This document shows, piece by piece, positions 34,634 through 43,088 of a stretch of 64,000 nucleotides of DNA (position 1 is its first letter; each line of letters opens with the position of its first letter). The translations under genes and the position numbers were made by a program. Under the pieces are notes generated by a model that was not told the origin of the DNA, searched no databases, and worked only from the letters and a program-made list of their open reading frames with translations. Source of the DNA: Flavisolibacter ginsengisoli DSM 18119 (GTDB lineage Bacteria > Bacteroidota > Bacteroidia > Chitinophagales > Chitinophagaceae); the NCBI RefSeq assembly GCF_900129295.1, contig NZ_FQUU01000006.1:124001-188000 (forward strand). The letters run 5' to 3'.

Positions 34634-35635
34634 TTAGGCCTTATAAAAATGTGGTTTATTCCTAATAATCGTTAAAGCCTGGCTTAATAAAAAAAATAAA
34701 TTACGTACATACCCAAAAAAATGGGTTCCATTATATCTTACTTTAGTTCCAATTATTTTTTGAATGAGCACTATACAAAGGAAGAAAGGAATTTCTATTA
34801 CATAAATAAGCAAATGAAACAAAAACCATAGTACACCATATTGCTTCCTTATTCTTACAAAATTTGAAAGAAGAATTTGCCTGCCTTTTTTATCGAATAA
34901 ATTATAATATCCTTTGCCTGACGACCCAAAGGTTTCATTTGCTGTTTCTCCTTGTAAATGAATAATATGCAGATCTCCGTAAATACATAATGGTCCCTGC
35001 TTACGCAATCGTGAACACCATTCAATTTCTTCTGCATAAAGAAAAAAATCCTCATCAAGTAAACCTGCCTTTTCTATTGCAGCCTTTTTCACCATCAGGA
35101 ATGCGCCATTCACCCAATCTACTTCATGCTCACCTTCAGCCTCAGGCACATTAGTTTTTTTAACTTTTAACGTAGTACCCAGCCACTTGAGCAGCTTACC
35201 AAAAAACGGCAACGGCAAAAGATTATTAACCCCGCCGGTAATGAAGAAATTTCCCGAGATCTGTGGTGTCCCATCAGGATTTAAAAGCTGCACCCCACAG
35301 CCAGGATAAGATGAAGAGACAAACCTTTTGAAGCATAATTCTATCGCATTATCCTGCACCAGTGTATCTGGGTTCATCAGCAAAATTACCTCCCCTTTCG
35401 CCTGCCGTATACCTTCATTATTAGCCCGGGCAAAACCGGCATTGTATTTCATCGGAATCCAGCTGACATGGGGAAAATCATGTAATATCTCATCCTTTTT
35501 TGAATCTGAATTATCAACCACCAATATTTCAAAATCAAGGCTATTGGTAAATTGGTAGACAGACGCAATACAATCTTTAATTAATTCTATTGAGTTATAA
35601 TTGACAATGATAATCGACAATGATTCAGACATCAA
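34634..35635 (-). CDS. Glycosyltransferase family 2 (rhamnosyltransferase-like)
   Basis: A 333-residue GT2 enzyme. SESLSIIIVNYNSIELIKDCIASV opens the nucleotide-binding half, and ILLMNPDTLVQDNAIELC holds the donor metal site. EHEVDWVNGAFLMVKKAAIEKAGLLDEDFFLYAEEIEWCSRLR is the segment common to dTDP-rhamnosyltransferases of the RfbN/WbbL group (about residues 170-210). A C-terminal hydrophobic segment (about 250-290) may attach it to the membrane. Substrate assignment to rhamnose is only by resemblance. Its start overlaps the end of the previous minus-strand glycosyltransferase by 11 bp. It converges head-on with the plus-strand glycosyltransferase, sharing no spacer. Confidence 0.86.
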   Translation of the reverse strand: MMSESLSIIIVNYNSIELIKDCIASVYQFTNSLDFEILVVDNSDSKKDEILHDFPHVSWIPMKYNAGFARANNEGIRQAKGEVILLMNPDTLVQDNAIELCFKRFVSSSYPGCGVQLLNPDGTPQISGNFFITGGVNNLLPLPFFGKLLKWLGTTLKVKKTNVPEAEGEHEVDWVNGAFLMVKKAAIEKAGLLDEDFFLYAEEIEWCSRLRKQGPLCIYGDLHIIHLQGETANETFGSSGKGYYNLFDKKGRQILLSNFVRIRKQYGVLWFLFHLLIYVIEIPFFLCIVLIQKIIGTKVRYNGTHFFGYVRNLFFLLSQALTIIRNKPHFYKA

Positions 35636-36566
35636 TCTTTATTAATTTTTTATTAAGCAAATAAGATATAAACATCAATATCTTTGAAACTACACCTATA
35701 TTAAGAATCTTAATAGGAATAAACGACTCATGTTTTATCATTGTAAGGATTATTGAGGGAACTTGACCAGAAGCATACATGGATATTTTTTCCTTACTTC
35801 TAATATTCATGTTTCTAAGCATGCGCCACCATGCATCATAAACAAGAATATCTCGAAATGGCAATAAACCATATTTTTCAATAATTAATAATGATTCGGG
35901 CAATTCAACCTCCGGCACATTGTAACAAGAATTCGTTACCTGGGCAGCACTAATTCCCACATTAATAAGTGGCCTGTCTATAATTGAAAAACTATTTCGA
36001 TTTAATAATAAACTTATGTAATAATCAATATCTACCCGCCACTTGAATCGCTCATCATATTGTTCTTTTATACTATTATGAATCAAGGTAACACTAGGAG
36101 GGCCAATTACATTCTTTGCCATCAACGAAACAGGATTCCTCAGTATTCTTTTCTCCAAATAGGATGAAAATGATGGTTTTGTTACCTTCCCATTCTCAAA
36201 AACATCCATATACCTGGAAAAGATAAACATTCCACCCTTTGTAGTTTCTTCTGCAAAATATTTTAAGCTGTCCTTATCTGAAAACCAGTCATCATCATGC
36301 ATGATTTTTATCCATTGGCCACAAGCTTTTGAAATTGCAAAGTTCCAATTACGAGGCATGCCCTGTGAAGGAATGTTTCTATAATATTTAATAGGCAATG
36401 AAGTAAATGCACTTACTACAGATTGGACGGAATTATCTGGAGAATCATCACTGATTATTATTTCATAATCTCTGAACGATTGAACTTCTATAGAATTAAG
36501 CAACCGCCTTATATTTTTTTCGTGTTTGAAAGCGGGAATGCAAATAGAAAAAAAAACCTGGTCCAT
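35625..36566 (-). CDS. Glycosyltransferase family 2
   Basis: A 313-residue GT2 enzyme, inverting GT-A fold. The N-terminal FSICIPAFKHEKNIRRLL and YEIIISDDSPDNS (nucleotide site), the ISKACGQWIKIMHDDDWF acidic motif (Asp-Asp-Asp near 95) and SPD-type loops fit the family. An internal region with many Ile/Leu residues lies near residues 180-240, without a clear membrane helix except perhaps the end (ILMFISYLLNKKLI). The acceptor is unknown. Its 3' end overlaps the next gene by 11 bp, and a 7-bp gap separates it from the upstream glycosyltransferase at 36574, so the three minus-strand genes form one operon. Confidence 0.86.
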   Translation of the reverse strand: MDQVFFSICIPAFKHEKNIRRLLNSIEVQSFRDYEIIISDDSPDNSVQSVVSAFTSLPIKYYRNIPSQGMPRNWNFAISKACGQWIKIMHDDDWFSDKDSLKYFAEETTKGGMFIFSRYMDVFENGKVTKPSFSSYLEKRILRNPVSLMAKNVIGPPSVTLIHNSIKEQYDERFKWRVDIDYYISLLLNRNSFSIIDRPLINVGISAAQVTNSCYNVPEVELPESLLIIEKYGLLPFRDILVYDAWWRMLRNMNIRSKEKISMYASGQVPSIILTMIKHESFIPIKILNIGVVSKILMFISYLLNKKLIKIDV

Positions 36567-36573
36567 AAGCTAC

Positions 36574-37488
36574 TTATTTTTTATTTAAAATTTGTCCCTT
36601 GTACTTTTTAAGTAGATCATGTATAAATGCAATTCCTGAAGGTTTGTATAATAAAAACTTTACCACAAACGGCCATAAAGCCTTTACCTTATATAAGTGT
36701 TGTACGTTTATCCATTTTAGTTTATAACCCAAATTGATCCTTTCTGTTTTCAACCTATCCAGCCAGGTTTTAGCAACTATTTGCTCCGCTGAATAGGCAT
36801 TTACTTTTTCACAATAAAATGGCAATACATTGGAATTAGCTGTGTGGAAAGATAAAGCCTCTTTAACCCAATTATTGCCAAAATCTCCACCTTGGGTAAG
36901 ATGAATTATATCAATTCTATTGGTTACTATTACTTCATATGATCGCGCGACTTGCAATGAAAAATCAATATCATAAAAATGAAACCCTTTGAGCAAATCT
37001 TCATTAAACTTTGTCATTTCCCAAACATACTTTCTGGCACACATAAAAACTCCGTCAATAGTTACAACTTTTACCTCCGGTGTTTCCCATTGATTGGAAT
37101 TCGATAAGTTTTGTTCGTTGTTTTTGTTCTTATGAATTATATGGAAGTAATCCATTCCTTTAATGCCTGAAAACCATCCTGATAAATATTTTCCTTTATA
37201 CTTCCCTCCTGCAACACCTAATAAACCTATTTCTTTTTTCGTGTCGAAAATTTCTAATACTATCTTACCCCAGTTTGGAGTTTCAAAAATAATATCCTCA
37301 TGTATAAAGCACACATATGGAAAACGGGCTTTTCCAGCCATTAAATTATAAACCTTACACAGGCCATAATTTTTGCCTTTATTATCCCAGACCAGTAATT
37401 CATATTCTAAGCCAATAGTAGAAGCAATATTTCTTTTTATATTAGAAAGAAGTTCTTCATTTACCGAACAAATTATTACAGATAACAT
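36574..37488 (-). CDS. Glycosyltransferase-like protein (GT2_5-type)
   Basis: A 304-residue protein from ATG 37488, which fits the family opening LSVIICSVNEELLSNI. A 26-residue in-frame extension up to 37566 is rejected because it has no family match. Acidic residues in YVCFIHEDIIFETPNWG form the likely donor metal site. The combination of SVN, GKNYGLCKVYN and the HED motif resembles the Glyco_tranf_2_5 group, whose sugars are unknown. Additional blocks are LGVAGGKYKGKYLSGWF and FHFYDIDFSLQVA. The gene is the first of the minus-strand glycosyltransferase run and diverges from the FkbM methyltransferase gene across about 50 bp. The codon use and A+T content here look richer in A+T than the housekeeping genes, suggesting acquisition. 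Confidence 0.75.
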   Translation of the reverse strand: MLSVIICSVNEELLSNIKRNIASTIGLEYELLVWDNKGKNYGLCKVYNLMAGKARFPYVCFIHEDIIFETPNWGKIVLEIFDTKKEIGLLGVAGGKYKGKYLSGWFSGIKGMDYFHIIHKNKNNEQNLSNSNQWETPEVKVVTIDGVFMCARKYVWEMTKFNEDLLKGFHFYDIDFSLQVARSYEVIVTNRIDIIHLTQGGDFGNNWVKEALSFHTANSNVLPFYCEKVNAYSAEQIVAKTWLDRLKTERINLGYKLKWINVQHLYKVKALWPFVVKFLLYKPSGIAFIHDLLKKYKGQILNKK

Positions 37489-37540
37489 CAATTGACACTT
37501 TCTTATCCAACAATACTTTACTTTGCAAATATTTAGAAAA

Positions 37541-38374
37541 ATGCAAAGTAAATCTTTTGTTCTCAATTTATGGAGAGGTATAACGGCGCGGACTAAAAAC
37601 GCCCTTTTGAATCCTTATAAAAAAGCAGGATTGAGTTGGTTCAAGATCAAACAGCTAAAACATATACCAGCAGGTAAGGTCCGTCAATATAATTACAAAG
37701 GAAATACCATCTTTTACATAAGTCCTTCAGATTTTCTTCATGGCTTAAAAGAAATCTTTGTACAGGAAATATATAAAATCAATCTTGGCCTGTCTCCCTA
37801 TATTATTGATTGTGGATCCAACATTGGATTGAGTGTGATTTACTTGAAAGAAAAATATAATGATGCTCAAATCATTGCTTTTGAACCTGATAAAAAAAAT
37901 TTTGAGCTTCTAAGTAAAAATATAACTTCTTTTAAATTAAAAGATGTAACGCTAGAAGAGAAAGCAGTTTGGATTACTGATACCGAGCTGCATTTCAAAA
38001 ATGAAGGAAATATGGGCAGTAAAATTGCAAATAGTTCTGGAGCCAACTCATCCACCGTTCAGGCAATTAGGCTGAAGGATTTTATTCATAGAAAAGTAGA
38101 TTTCTTAAAAATAGATATAGAAGGAGCAGAATATGAAGTATTAAAAGATATAAAAGAAAATTTACACTTTGTACAAAATATGTTCCTGGAATATCACGGT
38201 AGCTTTAAGGAAAATAATGAGCTTATTGAAATTTTAGAAATAATCAATCAATCTGGTTTCAATTTTTATATCAAAGAAGCAACAAGTGTTTATGACTATC
38301 CTTTTGTGTATAATGATATAAAGCCTAAAAGGGATTATGATGTTCAGTTAAATATTTTTTGCTTTAAGAATTGA
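37541..38374 (+). CDS. FkbM family methyltransferase
   Basis: SAM-dependent O-methyltransferase, 277 residues from ATG 37541 (a TTG at 37523 would add six residues). The SAM site is IIDCGSNIGLSVIYLKEKY, motif I of the Rossmann fold, and the acidic IIAFEPDKKNF follows as motif II. DFLKIDIEGAEYEVLKDI is the FkbM signature. The N-terminal 60 residues are basic and lack a signal peptide. Family members methylate sugars, lipids or small molecules; the location next to glycosyltransferases suggests a methylated sugar in a surface glycan. It is alone on its strand, divergent from the minus-strand glycosyltransferase genes. The region is very A+T-rich. Confidence 0.87.
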   Translation: MQSKSFVLNLWRGITARTKNALLNPYKKAGLSWFKIKQLKHIPAGKVRQYNYKGNTIFYISPSDFLHGLKEIFVQEIYKINLGLSPYIIDCGSNIGLSVIYLKEKYNDAQIIAFEPDKKNFELLSKNITSFKLKDVTLEEKAVWITDTELHFKNEGNMGSKIANSSGANSSTVQAIRLKDFIHRKVDFLKIDIEGAEYEVLKDIKENLHFVQNMFLEYHGSFKENNELIEILEIINQSGFNFYIKEATSVYDYPFVYNDIKPKRDYDVQLNIFCFKN

Positions 38375-38532
38375 AGGTTAGCTATTAAAATTACTTTTAA
38401 ACAATAAATTTCTTTGAGCATACAAGGGCTCACTAATGCATGTTTACTAGTAACTGTTCTGGTAGTTTACAAGTCTATGCTGTTTACAATTGATTGCTTT
38501 TGTTGGAATATAGCTGGGCTTGTGGGCTAGGA

Positions 38533-39267
38533 TCACAACTTCTCTAAAAACAATTGCATTGCTTTCCTTTTTGTCTCATCAAGATTATAGTCAATACACT
38601 TAGTATAATAATTCTTTAAATCAAAAGCTTCAAAAGGGTTTTGCTTGACAATTTCATCAATATGATCAAATCCCATGCTGTTGGCTTCATTAAATAATCG
38701 TTCAAATTTTGCCGGAAGCTTTTTATTAGCTATCCATGCCGCAAAAACAAATGGAAGTCCGGTATGCAATTTCCAGGCTTCTGCCAGGTCATATATATAA
38801 GTTGAATGTTGTCTTTGTTCAAGGGCTCTGTCGCCTATTACTACACCTGCAGTGGATCCAACAATCTTTTGACGAAAGTCCTCTCCTTTTGCATCTAGAA
38901 ATACAACATCTTTCTTCCAATATTCCTTTAATAAAACCTTAGCAAGGTTTACTGAAGTTCGGGATTGATAATCCAGGTAAACAGTCTCGATTTCATCAAT
39001 AGGCATTTCACAGAAAATACAAACAGATGCCACAGGACCATTTGCACCGATACAATAATCAGAAACTGTATGCCATTCCTTAAGCTTCAGTGTCGCAGCT
39101 ACAGGGATAAGACCAATATCTACTTTATCGTCAATTAGCATTTGAGCTATTTTAGCCGGATAATCCACTATCAGCTCAATTTCATCTCTAACAGGATGTC
39201 GTTCTATTCCATATAATAATGGTTTAGTATTGAGATAACTTACTGCCGCAACTCTTATCTTACCCAA
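38533..39267 (-). CDS. mqnA: Chorismate dehydratase (menaquinone biosynthesis MqnA)
   Basis: First enzyme of the futalosine pathway, removing water from chorismate to give 3-[(1-carboxyvinyl)oxy]benzoate, the substrate of MqnE. It has 244 residues, the family length. The N-terminal VAAVSYLNTKPLLYGIE and the segment DIGLIPVAATLKL (about 54-66) match MqnA closely. YCIGANGPVASVCIF and YLDYQSRTSVNLAKVL are also typical of this periplasmic-binding-protein-like fold. The start codon appears to be TTG at 39267; no in-frame ATG lies close by. An exact -7 box TATATTTG (minus, 39285-39292) sits 18 bp upstream. It is separated from mqnE (21213) by about 17 kb, and the other pathway genes (mqnB, mqnC, mqnD) are not in the window. 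Confidence 0.92.
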   Translation of the reverse strand: MGKIRVAAVSYLNTKPLLYGIERHPVRDEIELIVDYPAKIAQMLIDDKVDIGLIPVAATLKLKEWHTVSDYCIGANGPVASVCIFCEMPIDEIETVYLDYQSRTSVNLAKVLLKEYWKKDVVFLDAKGEDFRQKIVGSTAGVVIGDRALEQRQHSTYIYDLAEAWKLHTGLPFVFAAWIANKKLPAKFERLFNEANSMGFDHIDEIVKQNPFEAFDLKNYYTKCIDYNLDETKRKAMQLFLEKL

Positions 39268-39284
39268 ATCATTTAATTTTGCCG

Positions 39285-39292
39285 CAAATATA
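39285..39292 (-). promoter_or_regulatory. Candidate -7 promoter box for mqnA
   Basis: Minus strand TATATTTG in the context GTTTATATTTGC, an exact TAnnTTTG match 18 bp before the TTG start, giving a very short leader. Confidence 0.5.
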
Positions 39293-39379
39293 AACGCTGT
39301 TTAAGGTTGAATGCCCGACTGAAATCATAATTCTTCAGGTTGAAAATCACAATCAGTATCAACTTTTTCATTAAAACAC

Positions 39380-40726
39380 ATGGAACTTTCTTCACTTACC
39401 GCTATTTCTGCAATTGATGGAAGATACAGGAATCAAGTGCAACACCTGGATGAATATTTTTCAGAATATGCATTGATGAAATACAGAGTTTTAGTGGAAG
39501 TGGAATACCTGCTCTTTCTCTCGCATAAAAAAGTATTTAAATTATCTGCCAAAGCTGCAGAACAATTGACCTTGGTGAAGGACAACTTTTCTATTGAACA
39601 GGCACAAGAGATCAAGGATATTGAAAAGGTCACAAATCATGATGTAAAGGCTGTTGAATACTTTATTAAAAAGCAATTAGATAAAATTGGAGAAACAGGT
39701 GTTAAAGAGTGGGTGCATTTTGGATTAACTTCCCAGGATATAAATAATACATCAATTCCATTATCCTGGAAGCACGCACTTGAATTTGAGTACCTCCCTG
39801 CCGTGTTCAATCTAGTAGCTGAATTGAAGGTATTGGCAAGGCAATGGAAAGGAATCCCCATGCTTGCCCGCACTCATGGACAACCAGCCAGCCCCACTAC
39901 ACTTGGAAAAGAATTAATGGTATTTATAGAAAGGACCGAAAATCAAATAGAACAATTGATAAACATCCCTATCAGTGCTAAATTCGGAGGTGCTACAGGT
40001 AATTTTAATGCACATTATATTGCTTTCCCTAAAAAAGACTGGATTGGATTCGCTAATGAGTTTATACAGGATACTTTAGGTCTGCAGCGTCTTCAATTTA
40101 CTACCCAAATTGAACATTATGATAATTTAGCTGCAGGTTTTGATTGTATAAAAAGAATTAACACAATCCTTATTGATCTTTGCCGGGACATTTGGAGCTA
40201 TATATCCCAGGATTATTTTAAACAAAAAGTAAAGAAAGGTGAAGTAGGTTCATCCGCCATGCCTCATAAAGTAAATCCTATAGATTTTGAAAATGCAGAA
40301 GGTAATTTAGGTCTGGCAAATGCGCTATTAGAACACCTGTCCGCCAAGCTACCTGTATCAAGATTACAAAGAGACCTTACTGACTCCACTGTTTTAAGAA
40401 ATATAGGAGTTCCTTTTGCACATACTATCCTGGCTTTCAAATCCATTGATAAAGGTCTTAATAAACTGGTACTAAATACCGATAAAATAAATTCAGATCT
40501 TGAAAATAACTGGGCCGTTGTAGCAGAAGCTATTCAAACTGTTCTGCGCCGGGAGCAATATCCCAACCCCTATGAAGCACTGAAAGACCTTACAAGAGGA
40601 AATAAAAAGATTGACAAAGCAGCCATTCAAAAATTCATTGATGGCCTTAAAATCCCTGTTACTTTAAAAAAGGAACTGAAAGTCATAACTCCACAAAATT
40701 ATATCGGTAAGTGTCCCGAGTACTAA
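39380..40726 (+). CDS. purB: Adenylosuccinate lyase
   Basis: Fumarase-superfamily enzyme for two steps of purine synthesis: SAICAR to AICAR, and adenylosuccinate to AMP, each releasing fumarate. It has 448 residues. The signature loop GEVGSSAMPHKVNPIDFENAEGN (about 288-310), with the catalytic serine in SSAMPHKVNP, is intact. The N-terminal LTAISAIDGRYRNQ and the LTSQDINNTS block with its histidine neighbour TNHDVKAVEYF are also characteristic of PurB, separating it from argininosuccinate lyase and fumarase. It is cytosolic and homotetrameric in the family. It converges with prfC, leaving 11 bp between the stops, and it diverges from mqnA. Confidence 0.95.
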   Translation: MELSSLTAISAIDGRYRNQVQHLDEYFSEYALMKYRVLVEVEYLLFLSHKKVFKLSAKAAEQLTLVKDNFSIEQAQEIKDIEKVTNHDVKAVEYFIKKQLDKIGETGVKEWVHFGLTSQDINNTSIPLSWKHALEFEYLPAVFNLVAELKVLARQWKGIPMLARTHGQPASPTTLGKELMVFIERTENQIEQLINIPISAKFGGATGNFNAHYIAFPKKDWIGFANEFIQDTLGLQRLQFTTQIEHYDNLAAGFDCIKRINTILIDLCRDIWSYISQDYFKQKVKKGEVGSSAMPHKVNPIDFENAEGNLGLANALLEHLSAKLPVSRLQRDLTDSTVLRNIGVPFAHTILAFKSIDKGLNKLVLNTDKINSDLENNWAVVAEAIQTVLRREQYPNPYEALKDLTRGNKKIDKAAIQKFIDGLKIPVTLKKELKVITPQNYIGKCPEY

Positions 40727-40737
40727 TTAATGCCTGT

Positions 40738-42324
40738 TTACTTATGAATTTCACTGGTAAAGTGAAATTCGACATCAGGGTTATTGGTTCTTTCTGTATT
40801 CAGGAACCATTCACTTTGCGCCAGGTATACTAAATGTCCGTCCTTATCAATGGCAATGTTCCCAGACTTAAACCGGATAAAATCTTCCAGCTTTTTAGGG
40901 TCTTCACTCGTAATCCAGCAAGCCTTATAAAATGGCACGCTGTTAAAAATTACAGAAGCTCCATATTCATGAAGTAGCCGGTATTGGATCACTTCAAACT
41001 GAAGTTCACCTACGCAACCTATGATTTTTTTATTTCCACCAAACTGTGTGAACAACTGGGCAACCCCTTCATCTGTAAGTTGTATCAATCCCTTTTCCAG
41101 TTGCTTTGTCTTCATTGGATCTTTGTTCACTACCTCTTTAAATATTTCCGGTGAAAAAGAAGGAATTCCGGTAAAGAAGAATTCATCACCTTCGGTAAGT
41201 GTATCCCCTATCTTAAAGTTCCCTGTATCAAATAAACCAACTACATCTCCCGGGTAAGCATCATCCACAACGTTTTTCTCCCTGGCTAAAAAAGAATATG
41301 GATTACTAAATCGAACATCTTTATCCAGGCGCACATGATGAAAGTATTTATTACGTTCAAATCTGCCGGAACATACTCTTAAAAAAGCTATCCTGTCCCT
41401 GTGCTTAGGATCAAGGTTAGCATGTATCTTAAAAATGAAACCACTGAACTTATCTGCATCCACTTTTACCAGACCTTTATTTGTTTCCCTGTCGCGTGGT
41501 TTAGGAGAAATTCGGATAAAGGTGTCCAGCATTTCCTTTACACCAAAATTGTTAATGGCACTACCAAAAAATACAGGAGCTACGTCACCGCTTAAATAAT
41601 CATTGACATCCAATTCGCCGTAAACGCCGTCAATTAATTCAACATCTTCTCTTAAGGTTGCAGCGTCACGTTCACCTAATTTTTCATTTAAGACCGTAGA
41701 GGAAAGATCTGATATGGATATGGTATCCTCATCTATTGCCTTTGTATTAGCAGTAAAAAGGCGGATACTCTTATTGTGGAGGTCATATACACCTTTGAAA
41801 TCCTTTCCCTGGTTTATGGGCCAGGTCATAGGATGCAGTGATATACTCAGCTCTTTTTCTATTTCTTCCAAAAGGTCAAAACGATTCTTTCCGTCTCTAT
41901 CCAGTTTGTTGATGAAAACGATTACAGGTGTTTTACGCATTCTGCACACCTGCATTAATCTTCTTGTTTGTTCTTCCACACCATTCACGCTATCTACGAC
42001 AAGGATCACGCTGTCAACAGCCGTCAATGTTCTGAATGTATCTTCAGCAAAGTCTTTGTGGCCAGGTGTATCTAGTAAATTGATGAGAGTGCCTTCATAT
42101 TCAAAGCTCATTACAGATGTAGCTACTGAAATACCTCTTTGACGTTCTATCTCCATAAAGTCAGAAGTGGCTGCCTTTTTGATCTTATTACTCTTTACCG
42201 CCCCTGCCACTTGTATGGCCCCACCAAATAATAAAAACTTCTCAGTCAACGTAGTTTTCCCGGCATCGGGGTGCGATATAATGGCAAAAGTGCGACGCTT
42301 TTCTATTTCTTGCTGATACTTCAT
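40738..42324 (-). CDS. prfC: Peptide chain release factor 3
   Basis: GTPase that recycles class I release factors from the ribosome after termination; 528 residues, as in other RF3 proteins. The N-terminal P-loop [13 protein letters not shown] (about 17-29, with Gly22 and Lys23), the switch region [10 protein letters not shown] and DTPGHKDF, and INKLDRDGK (NKxD) are all present, placing it in the translational GTPase family. The C-terminal half has the RF3-specific [14 protein letters not shown]-like segment ([14 protein letters not shown]) and [13 protein letters not shown], which separate it from EF-G. A leader of about 100 bases with a small hairpin (42375-42391) and a -7 box at 42428-42435 precede it. 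It converges with purB. Confidence 0.95.
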   Translation of the reverse strand: MKYQQEIEKRRTFAIISHPDAGKTTLTEKFLLFGGAIQVAGAVKSNKIKKAATSDFMEIERQRGISVATSVMSFEYEGTLINLLDTPGHKDFAEDTFRTLTAVDSVILVVDSVNGVEEQTRRLMQVCRMRKTPVIVFINKLDRDGKNRFDLLEEIEKELSISLHPMTWPINQGKDFKGVYDLHNKSIRLFTANTKAIDEDTISISDLSSTVLNEKLGERDAATLREDVELIDGVYGELDVNDYLSGDVAPVFFGSAINNFGVKEMLDTFIRISPKPRDRETNKGLVKVDADKFSGFIFKIHANLDPKHRDRIAFLRVCSGRFERNKYFHHVRLDKDVRFSNPYSFLAREKNVVDDAYPGDVVGLFDTGNFKIGDTLTEGDEFFFTGIPSFSPEIFKEVVNKDPMKTKQLEKGLIQLTDEGVAQLFTQFGGNKKIIGCVGELQFEVIQYRLLHEYGASVIFNSVPFYKACWITSEDPKKLEDFIRFKSGNIAIDKDGHLVYLAQSEWFLNTERTNNPDVEFHFTSEIHK

Positions 42325-42374
42325 GTTGTTAATCCTAATTCATCCTTTATAATCTTCCGTCATACGTGTGCTCA

Positions 42375-42391
42375 CCCCGAGGCATCTGGGG
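42375..42391 (-). promoter_or_regulatory. Hairpin in the prfC leader
   Basis: On the minus strand CCCCAG pairs with CTcGGGG (one bulged base) around a 4-nt loop. It lies between the candidate promoter and the prfC start, about 50 bp upstream of the ATG. A regulatory role is only conjecture. Confidence 0.3.
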
Positions 42392-42427
42392 CTTTATCAG
42401 AAGATATAAATTGAGTTTTTGGACGCG

Positions 42428-42435
42428 CAAAAGTA
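42428..42435 (-). promoter_or_regulatory. Candidate -7 promoter box for prfC
   Basis: Minus strand TACTTTTG, an exact TAnnTTTG match, about 100 bp upstream of the prfC start. Confidence 0.4.
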
Positions 42436-42572
42436 CAGCATCATACGTTAAAAGCTTTGAAATAAAAGAATATGCCTATGGAGAGATGATTAAGCTAAAG
42501 AATTACTCAAAACTTAAAAATCCCTTAAGATTTAATAAAGATATATAGGGAAATAGCTAAGATGTACCCTTC

Positions 42573-42938
42573 TTAGTTAGAAAGCTTCAACTGGTTTTGT
42601 ATCTTGGAAATCAGGCTATCTGTATTTACAGGTTTACTTATAAAATCATCAGCTCCATAAGAATCAATTTTACCTGCAGCTCCAGGATGCGCCGAAAACA
42701 TAATTACGGAAATATGACTTGTTTCTTTATTTGCTTTTACCTGTTGACAAATCATACGCCCATCCGCACCAGAAAGTAAAACATCTAACAAGATAATAGC
42801 TGGCTGGAATTCAGTTATCTTTTCAAACACTTCTTCCTCCCTGGAAGCTGTATCCACCAGGTGACCTTGTTTTTTCAGCAGTATATTCAATACTGTCCTT
42901 ATATCCGGATCATCATCAATTACTAAAATCTTAGCCAT
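42573..42938 (-). CDS. Single-domain response regulator
   Basis: A 121-residue receiver domain without an output domain, CheY-like. The acidic pocket Asp9/Asp10 in VIDDDPDI, the phosphorylation site Asp52 in IILLDVLLSGADG and the Lys102 in FISKPVN are all intact, and a Ser (FSAHPG, near 82) fills the Thr/Ser switch position. Such proteins usually act in phosphorelays or by binding a partner. No histidine kinase gene is adjacent, so its partner is elsewhere. It is a single minus-strand gene between prfC and the divergent MacB-like permease gene, with a 248-bp gap toward prfC that holds no credible gene. Confidence 0.9.
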   Translation of the reverse strand: MAKILVIDDDPDIRTVLNILLKKQGHLVDTASREEEVFEKITEFQPAIILLDVLLSGADGRMICQQVKANKETSHISVIMFSAHPGAAGKIDSYGADDFISKPVNTDSLISKIQNQLKLSN

Positions 42939-43076
42939 AGCTCTTAAACAATATTGGAAATTTTCAAATGGTTAGGGTTATTTACCCGAAAAAATGAACT
43001 ATATGAAATTAGGGAAAATAGAATATTGTTATCAAAGAATGTGCTAAATTCTAAATGTGTAAAGAAAACAAAGATT

Positions 43077-43084
43077 TACTTTTG
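43077..43084 (+). promoter_or_regulatory. Candidate -7 promoter box for the MacB-like permease gene
   Basis: TACTTTTG fits TAnnTTTG exactly and ends only 4 bp before the ATG at 43089. Transcription would start at or next to the start codon, implying a leaderless or nearly leaderless mRNA. No -33 TTG is evident. Confidence 0.45.
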
Positions 43085-43088
43085 AACT

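Noticed and set aside
42366-42548. 60-residue plus-strand frame upstream of prfC
   Set aside because: It covers the likely promoter and leader of prfC, is rich in Lys/Tyr from A+T-rich DNA and matches no family I know.
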